A stretch of DNA of 64,000 nt, from positions 1 through 64,000 of the forward strand of contig NZ_QRGA01000024.1 of NCBI RefSeq assembly GCF_003367175.1, written 5' to 3'. The translations under genes were made by a program, and so were the position numbers. The stretch is from Trinickia dinghuensis (GTDB taxonomy: Bacteria; Pseudomonadota; Gammaproteobacteria; Burkholderiales; Burkholderiaceae). Shown here piece after piece: positions 1-7,444 of this stretch (position 1 is the stretch's first letter; each line of letters opens with the position of its first letter). The notes under the pieces were generated by a model, which was not told the DNA's origin, did no database searches, and worked only from the letters and a program-made list of their open reading frames with translations.

Positions 1-246
1 GCGCCCCGGCAGGCGCCCGGCGCGGCGCACGCGACATCGCGCACCCGGTGGACGGCCGGCTCCGCTCGCGCAGCATTGCGCGGCGGGGCAGGCGCCCGGC
101 GCAGCGCACGCCGCATCGAGCACCCAGCGGACGGCCAGCGCCGCTCGCGCAGCATCGCGCGCCCCGGCAGGCGCCCGGCGCGGCGCACGCCGCATCGCGC
201 ACCACGACTGTCGGCCAGCGCCGCTCGTGCAGCATCGAGCAGCAAG
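1..246. repeat. 79-bp GC-rich tandem repeat, about 3 copies
   Basis: The segment CAGGCGCCCGGCGC recurs at 10, 89 and 168, giving an exact 79-bp period; a partial further unit ends near 246 and the array continues off the left edge. Because 79 is not a multiple of 3, each unit is read in a different frame. The plus strand is nevertheless open in one frame from position 1 to a TGA at 307-309, so the array could be the 3' end of a gene that starts outside the window, or simply non-coding repeat DNA with high GC. Confidence 0.75.
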
Positions 247-330
247 GCTTGCGGAAACCATTCAAGCGCTGATCTTCGGGCCATCTACAATCATCGACCG
301 GCCCTTTGATACAAGCGGTTTCCAGGGCGA

Positions 331-393
331 TACAAACGCAGGTGTTTGTAGAAGCGAGCGGGATGTAGACCCATGAATGTAAACGGGTTTACA
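331..393. repeat. Two palindromes just outside the left att core
   Basis: TACAAAC (331-337) pairs with GTTTGTA (344-350), and TGTAAAC (378-384) pairs with GTTTACA (387-393). The half-sites of the two dyads resemble each other (T-R-TAAAC type). They lie immediately left of the tRNA-derived core and could be recombinase or regulator binding sites of a neighbouring element. Function is inference. Confidence 0.5.
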
Positions 394-398
394 AGTGC

Positions 399-446
399 CT
401 CTTAATCCGTAGGTCGAGTGTTCGAGCCACTCACGCCCCACCAAAG
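399..446 (+). other. Left attachment site: 3' half of tRNA-Lys(CTT)
   Basis: This 48-bp stretch runs from the anticodon loop through the T arm to the CCA end of a tRNA-Lys(CTT) gene and matches 46061-46108 with one difference (C at 427 versus T at 46089, in the T loop). Upstream sequence is not tRNA, so this is a remnant and not a functional gene. It is the left boundary of the island in direct orientation to the right copy. The missing 5' half implies that another element or rearrangement lies to the left. Confidence 0.85.
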
Positions 447-459
447 ATATCAAGCACTT

Positions 460-486
460 AGCCCAGCCTACATGGCTGGGCTTTTT
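460..486 (+). terminator. Intrinsic terminator after the left tRNA remnant
   Basis: A 9-bp perfect stem AGCCCAGCC (460-468) / GGCTGGGCT (474-482) with a TACAT loop is followed by a T run. It lies just 3' of the tRNA remnant, where a tRNA terminator is expected. Confidence 0.8.
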
Positions 487-501
487 GCTTTCTGGATTTC
501 G

Positions 502-520
502 TGTAGGCACGGTGTAGGCA
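502..520. repeat. Direct repeats TGTAGGCA, candidate integrase arm sites (left)
   Basis: TGTAGGCA occurs at 502-509 and 513-520, 11 bp apart. The same pair with the same spacing occurs at 45912-45919 and 45923-45930, beside the integrase at the other end of the island. Paired arm-type sites at both ends are what a lambda-family integrase needs. The role is inference from placement. Confidence 0.55.
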
Positions 521-604
521 TTTTAGGTCCGCATCAATCAACGCCAATCTATGTCAAATCGGGTGGAGACCTTGGTCGCAAGCCCCAAGGCTTCTCTCGT
601 CTAC

Positions 605-1033
605 TTAGAGCACCATGAGCATTGCGGTGGCCGACGCCGGGCACACGCCCTGGAATTGGCCGGACGCCAGCAGCGGAAGCGGTACCTCGCCACGCGAAAT
701 CCGCACGAAACCATTGTCAGCAAAGTAGCCTTCGGCCGTGGTGGTCAGCAGGACGACAGACGGAACCGCGTGACTCCGGCAGTCTGACAGAAGACGCGAA
801 AGGATGGCCTTACCCAGACCTAAGCCGCGCACGTGCCCACTGACTGCGATCGAGCGGATGAGCGCAAAGTCGCCGTGGTACTCGACACCGCCACATGCCA
901 CGACACTGGAGTTGTCAACCGCTACGACGAAGCTGGCCCAGTGCTCCGCAACACCAGCCGTTGGCAAGCCACTAACTTCAAGGAGTGCCTCTATGGAGGC
1001 AAGGTCGGATGCGTATGCCGGACGAAGCTGCAT
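605..1033 (-). CDS. arsN2: GNAT acetyltransferase, ArsN2-like
   Basis: A 142-aa protein of the GCN5-related N-acetyltransferase fold. The acetyl-CoA loop motif V-R-G-L-G-L-G-K and a late Y-F-A-D-N-G-F motif are typical of the ArsN2 group found as the last gene of ars operons; related ArsN1 enzymes acetylate arsinothricin, but the substrate of ArsN2 is less certain. I chose the ATG at 1033, which has GAGG nine bases upstream and starts at the conserved M-x-L-R-P. A longer reading from a TTG at 1141 overlaps the stop of the acr3 gene and would add 36 unusual residues. It lies directly downstream of acr3 and is probably co-transcribed. Confidence 0.85.
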   Translation of the reverse strand: MQLRPAYASDLASIEALLEVSGLPTAGVAEHWASFVVAVDNSSVVACGGVEYHGDFALIRSIAVSGHVRGLGLGKAILSRLLSDCRSHAVPSVVLLTTTAEGYFADNGFVRISRGEVPLPLLASGQFQGVCPASATAMLMVL

Positions 1034-1137
1034 TGTGTCGATCCTCAAGTGGCAACGGCTTCTGCTGGTTGGGGGGCCGCGCAGAAACGCGAAGTCTTCA
1101 AGTCCAGTACGGGCGATGTCCCGGGTGTCACTCAAGC

Positions 1138-2208
1138 TCAATGCCGCTCGTACCAGCCTTTGGACTGATTGACGATGCGCACCACCAGCAGCATGACCGG
1201 TACTTCGATCAGGACGCCGACGACCGTTGCCAGCGCTGCACCGGAATTGAAGCCGAACAAACTGATTGCTGCCGCGACCGCCAGCTCGAAGAAGTTAGAC
1301 GCGCCAATGAGTGCCGACGGGCACGCGACGTTGTGCTTTTCTCCGACCGCGCGGTTGAGCCAGTACGCGAGCGCTGAGTTGAAGAACACTTGGATCAGGA
1401 TCGGCACCGCGAGGAGCGCGATCACCAGCGGTTGCTTGAGGATCGCCTCACCTTGGAAGGCGAACAGCAGCACGAGTGTTGCCAGCAGGGCGGCGATGGA
1501 CCAGGGGCCGATCTTCGCCATCGCAGCATCGAATGCCGCCTGTCCTTTCGACAGCAGCAGCTTGCGCCAGATCTGCGCGAGGATCACCGGGATGACGATG
1601 TAGAGCACCACCGAGGTGAGCAGCGTCGCCCACGGCACCGTAATCGCGGAAATGCCCAGCAGCAGGCCGACCAGCGGCGCGAACGCGACCACCATGATGC
1701 TGTCGTTCAACGCGACCTGCGAGAGCGTGAACAGCGGATCACCGCCCGTCAGCCGGCTCCAGACGAACACCATTGCCGTGCAGGGCGCGGCGGCCAGCAG
1801 GATCAGGCCAGCGATATAGCTGTCAAGCTGCCCAGCGGGCAGCATCGGCGCGAGCAGGTGCTTGATGAACAGCCAGCCGAGAAACGCCATCGAGAACGGC
1901 TTGACGAGCCAGTTCACGACGAGCGTAACACCAATGCCTTTGACGTGCTGACGGACTTCATGCAGCGAACCGAAGTCAACCTTGACGAGCATCGGGATGA
2001 TCATCACCCAGATCAGCAATCCGACCGGTAGATTGACCTGCGCGTATTCCATTCGCCCGATCTGCTGAAACAGGCCGGGCAGTTCTTGGCCGAGCGCGAT
2101 GCCTGCGACGATGCACAATGCGACCCAGACGGTCAGATAGCGTTCGAAGAAGTTGATGGCGGGCTTTGCGATCGCTTTTCTCGGCGGGGCGACGTTGGAC
2201 GTGTTCAT
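1138..2208 (-). CDS. acr3: Arsenite efflux permease, ACR3 family
   Basis: A 356-aa integral membrane protein with about ten hydrophobic segments, the usual length for ACR3 (Arsb-3 type) transporters. The N-terminus (F-F-E-R-Y-L-T-V-W-V) and the motif G-x-A-P-C-T-A-M-V-F-V-W around residues 138-149, which holds the conserved cysteine, identify the family. It exports As(III), and in some members Sb(III), using the proton motive force in the inner membrane. It sits 76 bp downstream of arsC in the arsR-arsI-arsC-acr3-arsN2 operon and exports the arsenite that ArsC makes. Confidence 0.95.
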   Translation of the reverse strand: MNTSNVAPPRKAIAKPAINFFERYLTVWVALCIVAGIALGQELPGLFQQIGRMEYAQVNLPVGLLIWVMIIPMLVKVDFGSLHEVRQHVKGIGVTLVVNWLVKPFSMAFLGWLFIKHLLAPMLPAGQLDSYIAGLILLAAAPCTAMVFVWSRLTGGDPLFTLSQVALNDSIMVVAFAPLVGLLLGISAITVPWATLLTSVVLYIVIPVILAQIWRKLLLSKGQAAFDAAMAKIGPWSIAALLATLVLLFAFQGEAILKQPLVIALLAVPILIQVFFNSALAYWLNRAVGEKHNVACPSALIGASNFFELAVAAAISLFGFNSGAALATVVGVLIEVPVMLLVVRIVNQSKGWYERH

Positions 2209-2284
2209 TGGACTGCTCGGCGGGCTGGCATTAGTCTCGAAGACGCTGGCGCCGCCGGAATTCGGCAGGCCGCGGTGCGAACAA

Positions 2285-2779
2285 TTAGTTTTGAGAAATC
2301 TCGGTCAACGCCGTCTGGAGTTCGGGATTGCTCATGCGGTCAAGCGGCAGCGCCAGCAACTGCAGCATGCGATAGCTGATCGCCTGGCGCGTGAGTTCGA
2401 AGGCGAGCCGCTTGCCGTCATCGCCGCCCAGGGCGTTGGATGGATCGGCGTAGCCCCAATGCACTTTGACCGGGCTGCCGGGCCAGTACGGGCATGTCTC
2501 CGACGCCGCACCGTCGCATACCGTGATGACGATGCGCATTTCGGGCGCGCCGTCGCCGACGAATTCGTCCCAACTCTTGCTGCGGTAATTGCTGACGTCG
2601 ACACCAGCGGTCATCAGCGCATCCAGCGCGAAAGGATTGAGCCGGCCGCTCGGCGCACTGCCGGTGCTATAAGCGTGCACGTCTTTGCCGAGCTTCGCAG
2701 CCCAATGGTTGAGCACCCCTTCCGCCAGCACGCTGCGCGCCGAGTTATGGGTGCAGAGAATCAGTACGTTCGTGGTCAT
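2285..2779 (-). CDS. arsC: Arsenate reductase, low-molecular-weight phosphatase type
   Basis: A 164-aa cytosolic enzyme that reduces arsenate to arsenite. The active-site P-loop C9-T-H-N-S-A-R15 near the N-terminus is the CX5R signature of the LMW protein tyrosine phosphatase fold, and further cysteines (V-C-D-G-A near 88 and E-T-C-P near 95) are placed as in the thioredoxin- or mycothiol-coupled ArsC enzymes. The D-P-S acid loop near 112 and the H-W-G-Y-x-D-P motif are also typical. It follows arsI by 21 bp in the same operon. Which thiol partner re-reduces it cannot be told from sequence. Confidence 0.95.
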   Translation of the reverse strand: MTTNVLILCTHNSARSVLAEGVLNHWAAKLGKDVHAYSTGSAPSGRLNPFALDALMTAGVDVSNYRSKSWDEFVGDGAPEMRIVITVCDGAASETCPYWPGSPVKVHWGYADPSNALGGDDGKRLAFELTRQAISYRMLQLLALPLDRMSNPELQTALTEISQN

Positions 2780-2800
2780 GTGCGAAGGCCCGGTTTTATC

Positions 2801-3277
2801 TCAGCAACAGGAAGATTTCACCGGCACGCCGACCGGCTTGCCGCGCGTGGGGGAACAGCAGGCGGAAGCGTCGACATTCTCAGCCGCCAGCGCCGTGCGG
2901 GATTCACCGAAGGTCGGAACGTCGCCGAGGGTTTGATAGGTCTCCCATGCGAGGCCTTGCGGATCGACCGTCCAGTATTTGTCGGAGCGCGCATAGCAGC
3001 ACGCCGCTCCGATTTGCTCGTCAAGGGGCAGCGCAGCGCCGCTAAGGCGCGTATGCATTTCTGCGAGTTCGGCCTCGTTCTCGACCTGCACACCAAGATG
3101 GTCGAGCCCGGGCGCCGCGCCGCGCTGCGAGATCGCGAAATTGACCCTCGGGTCCTCGAGCATCCACTTGGCGTAATCATCCTTGACGACAGTCGGCTCT
3201 ACCGCGAACAACGCCGAATAGAAGCGAATGCTGTCGGCGAGATTGGCTACGCTGACATGGACGTGAAAGCGTTTCAT
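2801..3277 (-). CDS. arsI: ArsI-type C-As lyase / CadI family dioxygenase
   Basis: A 158-aa vicinal-oxygen-chelate (glyoxalase fold) protein. Likely Fe(II) ligands are a histidine in the first strand (H5 or H7), H60 in G-L-D-H-L-G, and E112 in W-E-T-Y. The vicinal pair C93-C94 matches the trivalent-organoarsenical binding site of ArsI, which cleaves the C-As bond of methylarsenite or aromatic arsenicals. Extra cysteines lie at the C-terminus (C140-C141 and C157-C158). The ATG at 3277 overlaps the arsR stop as ATGA, which fixes the start and implies translational coupling. Annotated also as cadmium-induced protein CadI in some genomes. Confidence 0.85.
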   Translation of the reverse strand: MKRFHVHVSVANLADSIRFYSALFAVEPTVVKDDYAKWMLEDPRVNFAISQRGAAPGLDHLGVQVENEAELAEMHTRLSGAALPLDEQIGAACCYARSDKYWTVDPQGLAWETYQTLGDVPTFGESRTALAAENVDASACCSPTRGKPVGVPVKSSCC

Positions 3278-3609
3278 GATTGATGCTCCTTGGACGTCGA
3301 ACATGCGGCCGCTGGCGAGCAGGGATTGCCGCCGCAGCAGTTCTCCGTGAGATAAGCCAGCAGGCCGTTCATTGTTGCGAAGTTCGCGCAATAGAAAACG
3401 AAGCGGCCTTCCTGGCGGCTGGTGACGAGTTGCGCATGAGCCAACTCCTTCAAGTGAAAGGAAAGCGATGACGGAGGCACGTCGAGCAACGTGGCGATTT
3501 GGCCTGCCGGCAAACCTTTGGGTCCCGCCTGAACCAGGGCGCGGAAGACGGCGAGCCGAGACTCGTGTGCGAGTGCCGCAAGCGCGGCAATGGTGTGATT
3601 CGTTTCCAT
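3274..3609 (-). CDS. arsR: Arsenic-responsive ArsR repressor
   Basis: A 111-aa winged-helix repressor. The HTH is roughly residues 33-65 (V-P-P-S-S-L-S-F-H-L-K). The As(III) site is C-terminal: C91-C92 and C97 (with C103 further on), like the Acidithiobacillus-type ArsR and unlike the classical alpha-3 C-V-C type. It should bind its own promoter and release when three thiolates capture As(III), switching on arsR-arsI-arsC-acr3-arsN2. No Shine-Dalgarno is visible before the ATG and the best -10 box ends only six bases upstream, so the transcript may be leaderless. Confidence 0.92.
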   Translation of the reverse strand: METNHTIAALAALAHESRLAVFRALVQAGPKGLPAGQIATLLDVPPSSLSFHLKELAHAQLVTSRQEGRFVFYCANFATMNGLLAYLTENCCGGNPCSPAAACSTSKEHQS

Positions 3610-3615
3610 ATTTTC

Positions 3616-3657
3616 ATAATAGTCGAAATATCGAATTCAGCAAAGGCATTTCGATAT
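3616..3657 (-). promoter_or_regulatory. ars promoter and ArsR operator
   Basis: On the minus strand TTGCTG (3638-3643) and TATTAT (3616-3621) are separated by 16 bp, a good sigma-70 promoter. The inverted repeat ATATCGAA (3628-3635) / TTCGATAT (3650-3657) overlaps it and is the probable ArsR operator. The assignment is from position and symmetry. Confidence 0.65.
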
Positions 3658-3834
3658 GGAGCTCCAATGGGTCCGTCTTCATCGGGCGAACTGCCGCTCG
3701 CTTGCGACTTCGACCTATCGCCGACAGTACCGCGCCGAGAAAGTGGCACCTGAAAACTGGCATCGTTAACAGGATGGCCCCGGGAAAACCCGCTGTGCTA
3801 CATTCCTCCGACTAAAAAAGAGAGGGCATGCATT

Positions 3835-4362
3835 ATGGGTTTTGCATTTATCCGCGAGGGCGACACGACCTCGCACGGCGGGCGCGTGCTTGCCTGTTCG
3901 CCGGAGAACAAGTCAGACGGCGTCGCCCTCGCACTCTTGGGTGACAAGGTGTCGTGTCCCAAGTGTGGTGGGATCTATCCGATCATCGGGGTCAAGAATC
4001 TCGGCGTGACGTTCGACGGTCGCCCCGTAGCCTCCGAAGGCGACACGACCGCATGTGGCGCAACGCTTATCGCGTCGCAGAACAACACGACCGCCGAGCC
4101 GACGTCCGGCCCCGGTGGTGCTGTCGGCGGGGGAAAGAGCGTTGTGTCTGATACCAACGCGCAAACGCCCCATCGAGGCAGATTCCAGGTGCTCGACGAC
4201 GTCACCCGCCGCCCGGTCGCCGGTCATCCCTACACCATCAAATCGTCGGACGGACAGACCGTGCAGGGGAAGACCGACGCTAACGGGTTCACCGAATGGC
4301 TCGAGGGGGACGAGGGTTCGTCGCTGATGTTCAGCCACCCGGGAAGCGAGAGCGCAGAATGA
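3835..4362 (+). CDS. PAAR-repeat type VI secretion spike protein
   Basis: A 175-aa protein. Residues 1-85 form a PAAR domain (G-D-T-T-S-H-G-G, L-G-D-K-V-S-C-P-K-C-G-G, E-G-D-T-T-A-C-G-A) that should sharpen the VgrG spike and bind Zn through Cys/His. Residues 115-170 (F-Q-V-L-D-D to E-G-D-E-G) look like the transthyretin-like extension seen in PAAR adaptors that carry a separate effector. The ATG has GAGAGGG upstream. It overlaps the next gene by 4 bp (ATGA), so spike and toxin are translationally coupled. No VgrG or other T6SS structural gene is in the window, so the module must use a T6SS encoded elsewhere. Confidence 0.88.
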   Translation: MGFAFIREGDTTSHGGRVLACSPENKSDGVALALLGDKVSCPKCGGIYPIIGVKNLGVTFDGRPVASEGDTTACGATLIASQNNTTAEPTSGPGGAVGGGKSVVSDTNAQTPHRGRFQVLDDVTRRPVAGHPYTIKSSDGQTVQGKTDANGFTEWLEGDEGSSLMFSHPGSESAE

Positions 4363-5108
4363 GCGGTTACGGCTCCGGCTACTCGACGGGCGGCACCGCC
4401 TCCGGTGACGGTCGGACCACGCAGGTCGGTCTGCAGAGCGGGTTGTCGCCCAAAGACCGAGCCGTCTTGTGCGATACCGTTTGCAACTGCAAAAGGATCG
4501 GCGTGGCCTCGGTCGATGGCAAGATCCAGCGTCAACGATGCGTCATGCAACGGCTGAACTACCAAGACATGGTTTCGCAGCTCACCACCGGCCAGCGAAC
4601 GGTATACCGTCCAGAAGTCGCCTACGACATGCGCCCCGACGTGCCAACGCCGATCATGAGTTCTCAAGACCCGCTCCAGCCGCATCCGTTCCTTCCAAAC
4701 TGGCTGAACAAGTATTGGCCCGGCGGCTACGCCGAGTACAAGAAGTTGGCGGGGCAAGGCTTGATTCGTCGGCCAGACGTTATCGTAGTCAACGACCCCG
4801 ATCAGCCACCCGTGCAGTCGAACATCAAAATGTGCGTGGAAATGAAGTTTCCGCCCGACGACTTTAGTCGTGAGCAGCGGACGGACTACATTCGGATTGC
4901 AGGCGGGCCGAACAAGTTCGAGCGGATTGGTCCGGCGGAATGCAAGTGCGGCGAGGAAAAGGAGGACACTGAGACCTCGAAGTCCACGCAGTCGAAAGCC
5001 TCCAAACAATCCGATCTTGAAGATCTCTTTGGCGGTGGCAGCAGTCCGTCGATGGGCGGCGGATCGCCGCCCCTTCCGCCGATGCCTCCCCTTCCCGTTT
5101 TCCCGTGA
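4359..5108 (+). CDS. VRR-NUC-type nuclease, probable T6SS effector
   Basis: A 249-aa protein coupled to the PAAR gene. The middle (about 150-200) has a PD-(D/E)xK-like order: R-P-D-V-I-V-V-N-D, then V-E-M-K-F-P-P-D, then a Q-R-x-D-Y-x-R-I-A-G motif and a C-x-C near 206. This matches the VRR-NUC domain in type VI cargo toxins and predicts DNA cleavage in a rival cell. The N-terminal 35 residues are Gly/Ser/Thr-rich, residues 40-55 hold three cysteines, and the C-terminus is a proline/glycine tail. The start at 4359 is set by the ATGA overlap. The assignment is from motif recognition. Confidence 0.75.
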   Translation: MSGYGSGYSTGGTASGDGRTTQVGLQSGLSPKDRAVLCDTVCNCKRIGVASVDGKIQRQRCVMQRLNYQDMVSQLTTGQRTVYRPEVAYDMRPDVPTPIMSSQDPLQPHPFLPNWLNKYWPGGYAEYKKLAGQGLIRRPDVIVVNDPDQPPVQSNIKMCVEMKFPPDDFSREQRTDYIRIAGGPNKFERIGPAECKCGEEKEDTETSKSTQSKASKQSDLEDLFGGGSSPSMGGGSPPLPPMPPLPVFP

Positions 5109-5118
5109 GCACGTTGTC

Positions 5119-6333
5119 ATGACGGATGAAGAAATCGCAGCATGGGCGAAAGATCCTCGCCGCGCGGACACACTCCCTTTCGGGCTGTTTGAGCCCGCGT
5201 ACAGAAAGGGCATCGCAGGCGCTGCGCTCGTCGTGCGCGGGGTCCTGTATTTCCGGAACGGGTACACACCGACGGTCCGGAAAGCGTTGGTGCAATGCTT
5301 TGAGCAGTACGCCGCGATGGTGGACGAGTATCACCATGCCCTTGAAGTCGCGGCCGGTCATAAGCCCTCGAAAGAAGGTCCCCTCCGATGGTTTTACACG
5401 GAGGGCAAGCAGCCGATGGCATACGAGAAGGCCCCGGCGTTCGAGCGTCTAGCGACATCAACGCCAGGGGATACATCGCTTGTCGCGACGATGACCAGCG
5501 CCGACCACAAACTTGCAACCGGGTTCTACGAGTTTTCCGTGTTTGCGCTAGGCGAATGGAAAGCGACGCATAACCGCGGGCTCGATACCCTCGTTTTCAC
5601 CGTTCCTCGAGCGTTCCTGGAACAGCGGCCGGGCAAGTTTCAGGCATTGTTCACAGCGATTTGCGAAGCACTGCCCATCGTTCATGGGCACGCCGGCTAC
5701 GGCGTGAATCTTCCGCCAATGGAGCTTAACGCGAACGAGGCGAGCGAATACTTTTACGCCCGTCGCTACGGGCCGGGCATCGACGTCGGCGACCCCATGG
5801 GTTACAGCACCGTGATGCTGGAAGGGGCGATCAAAACGGTGGACTGGATCGTCGCGCTGAACGCGGACCTCGTGCGCGCCGCCGGGGGAGCCGACTCGCT
5901 CACACTGCCGCCGGACTGGTACGTGCGCCAGCCGTTGGGCGACGGTGGCTTGGTCGTCCAAGCGGGCGTTGCACCGCAAGCCAGTGTGTCCGCCGGGCCG
6001 GGGAAACCTCCGCTGCCCCCGCCGGCGTACGTGCTGCTCGACGCGGCGCTACGTCCCCTCATCGCCGAGAAGATGGACATCTTGCAGAGCGGTACGCTCG
6101 ACAGCACCGCACCGCTGCTCAACACGACCATCGCCACGGAAGCTTGGTTGAAGCGCTTCGCTCTGCCGCCGGACCAGGTGACTGAACAATGGCGCGAGTT
6201 GCATAAAACGCCTACTGTCAATAGCAGCAAAGCCGCGGTCGCGGCCAATCTCTCGCGGTTTCGGAAGGCCATGGGACTGCCCGAGCCCGTTCCATCGAAC
6301 AAGTTCGGATACGACGGTGGCTCGCCGGGCTAA
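5119..6333 (+). CDS. DUF3396-type immunity protein of the T6SS module
   Basis: A 404-aa protein starting 10 bp after the nuclease gene (ATG at 5119; the frame is open upstream but the translation there is a shadow of the nuclease gene). Features such as A-L-V-V-R-G-V-L-Y-F-R-N-G-Y-T-P, the central E-x-S-E-Y-F-Y-A-R-R-Y-P/G-G-I-D-V-G and W-Y-V-R-Q-P-L-G-D match the type VI immunity (DUF3396) family found after VRR-NUC/Tox-REase effectors. Its role would be to neutralise the nuclease in the producing cell. A Pro-rich linker near 300 separates a C-terminal part of about 100 residues that I cannot assign. A GC-rich hairpin follows. Confidence 0.75.
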   Translation: MTDEEIAAWAKDPRRADTLPFGLFEPAYRKGIAGAALVVRGVLYFRNGYTPTVRKALVQCFEQYAAMVDEYHHALEVAAGHKPSKEGPLRWFYTEGKQPMAYEKAPAFERLATSTPGDTSLVATMTSADHKLATGFYEFSVFALGEWKATHNRGLDTLVFTVPRAFLEQRPGKFQALFTAICEALPIVHGHAGYGVNLPPMELNANEASEYFYARRYGPGIDVGDPMGYSTVMLEGAIKTVDWIVALNADLVRAAGGADSLTLPPDWYVRQPLGDGGLVVQAGVAPQASVSAGPGKPPLPPPAYVLLDAALRPLIAEKMDILQSGTLDSTAPLLNTTIATEAWLKRFALPPDQVTEQWRELHKTPTVNSSKAAVAANLSRFRKAMGLPEPVPSNKFGYDGGSPG

Positions 6334-6356
6334 CCAACGTTTGGTGCAACACAGAA

Positions 6357-6376
6357 ACGGGGCCGCGAGGCCCCGT
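6357..6376 (+). terminator. GC-rich hairpin after the T6SS module
   Basis: ACGGGGCC (6357-6364), loop GCGA, GGCCCCGT (6369-6376). The stem is perfect, but the T tract after it is weak, so termination efficiency is uncertain. Confidence 0.6.
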
Positions 6377-6746
6377 TGTCATGTGCGCGTTGACCGCTCC
6401 GAGCCTGCCACCTGAACACCAACAGGTCAGGTCGGCTCCCGCCTCGGCCCTTGCAGCGGTGCTGTGACTGGCAATCCTCGTATGAGCACGCCGTACAATC
6501 AGTCGTTCGCCGGCGGCCCCTTCGAATTCTCGCACAACAACGTATTTGAGGCCGCTTGGAACATGGCGGCGACCGTGCCAAACACCGGTCCAATGTGCTA
6601 GAGCATTTGAGCGCAGCTCGAGCGCGACGTAAAAGTCGCATCTGCCACGTCTTCGCTTGAAGTCATATCAGTTTACGGTCCAACGGAACCCATAGCCGGG
6701 GCTCCGGCGTCGCCGCCCTCACCCCATGGCGACTTCCGGTTTTTAC
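6377..6746. other. Gene-poor spacer
   Basis: No supported long gene. A 39-codon plus-strand reading at 6483-6602 (starts M-S-T-P-Y-N-Q-S-F) has no clear ribosome site and I do not recognise it; it may be a remnant. The right edge carries the operator-like dyads before the gene at 6796. Confidence 0.5.
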
Positions 6747-6774
6747 ACCACATTTGTGGTAGAGTAACCGGAAG
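6733..6774. promoter_or_regulatory. Nested inverted repeats, probable operator/promoter
   Basis: An outer perfect dyad CTTCCGGTT (6733-6741) / AACCGGAAG (6766-6774) encloses an inner dyad ACCACA (6747-6752) / TGTGGT (6755-6760). The whole lies 22 bp before the ATG at 6796. A TTTACA box (6742-6747) could be a -35 element. The arrangement suggests autoregulation by the XRE protein encoded downstream. Confidence 0.6.
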
Positions 6775-6795
6775 CCAACTTCTGGGGTGTGCCCA

Positions 6796-7437
6796 ATGCA
6801 CGCAACCATCGTTTTCTACGAACCTGCCGATGTCGATACCCGCCTCGCCTCCCTCGAGCTAGACCGGCAGGTACTGATCGATGCCGTGCTTCAAGCGCTC
6901 ATGTACCGAGCGCGTTTAACGGCCCATCATCCTAGGCTGTATCGGCATTCCGTGTTGACCAACGAGACAGTAGCCGCCCTGCGGGATCTTCTGGTCCCAC
7001 GTGGCTGGGAAAAGCAGGACGAAGGCAACTACGAACTCGTCGTCCATCCAGCACTTGGCGTCGCGATTGCCGTCGCCTCGGGCGATGATGCGACCGGCCT
7101 TAAGGACTTCACGCCGTCCAACAAGAGCGAAAAGGGTCCGCGTACCGTAAAGGCAGTTGACGACAACCGGACGGCGGATCTCTTTCCCGAGACACTGCCG
7201 CCGGTACAGGACGAAGAGCGCGTGCTCGACACATGGATCCTGCTGCATCACCTTGACGGTGACGAGATCCGTCTTGAACTCTCCCGTCCGAACGGTTACG
7301 ACTCGACGCAGCATTTCGTGACTTCGTGGTCCGAGCGCATTGTGCTTGGCCCGATTGATCTCGACGGCGAGCCGACCGTACTGCCGATTCCGCAATCGCC
7401 CGATATTGATGTTGTTGTCAGCCGTAAATCTGCCTGA
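6796..7437 (+). CDS. Unknown 213-aa partner of the XRE/ImmA protein
   Basis: I do not recognise this family. It is an acidic soluble protein with no membrane segment or signal peptide. It begins H-A-T-I-V-F-Y-E-P-A-D-V-D, has a helical part up to about 60, a charged linker (S-N-K-S-E-K-G-P-R) near 110-115 and ends in beta-rich sequence (D-T-W-I-L-L-H-H-L-D-G-D-E-I-R-L-E-L-S). The ATG at 6796 has CTGGGG upstream; a GTG at 6787 would add three residues. It is 7 bp before the XRE/ImmA gene and shares its regulated promoter, so the two are very likely one functional unit, either a toxin-antitoxin-like pair or a sensor with its substrate. Confidence 0.7.
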   Translation: MHATIVFYEPADVDTRLASLELDRQVLIDAVLQALMYRARLTAHHPRLYRHSVLTNETVAALRDLLVPRGWEKQDEGNYELVVHPALGVAIAVASGDDATGLKDFTPSNKSEKGPRTVKAVDDNRTADLFPETLPPVQDEERVLDTWILLHHLDGDEIRLELSRPNGYDSTQHFVTSWSERIVLGPIDLDGEPTVLPIPQSPDIDVVVSRKSA

Positions 7438-7444
7438 GTAAGTG

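Noticed and set aside
262-510. Minus-strand 82-aa frame across the left tRNA remnant
   Set aside because: Contains the typical false translation of a tRNA (V-G-R-E-W-L-E-H-S); it is the att site, not a protein.
2153-3283. Long plus-strand open frame opposite arsC and arsI (376 codons)
   Set aside because: It is a codon-bias shadow in GC-rich DNA; the minus-strand proteins are clear families and this frame has no recognisable domain.
4230-5267. 345-codon minus-strand frame opposite the nuclease toxin
   Set aside because: Antisense shadow with no start signal and no domain.
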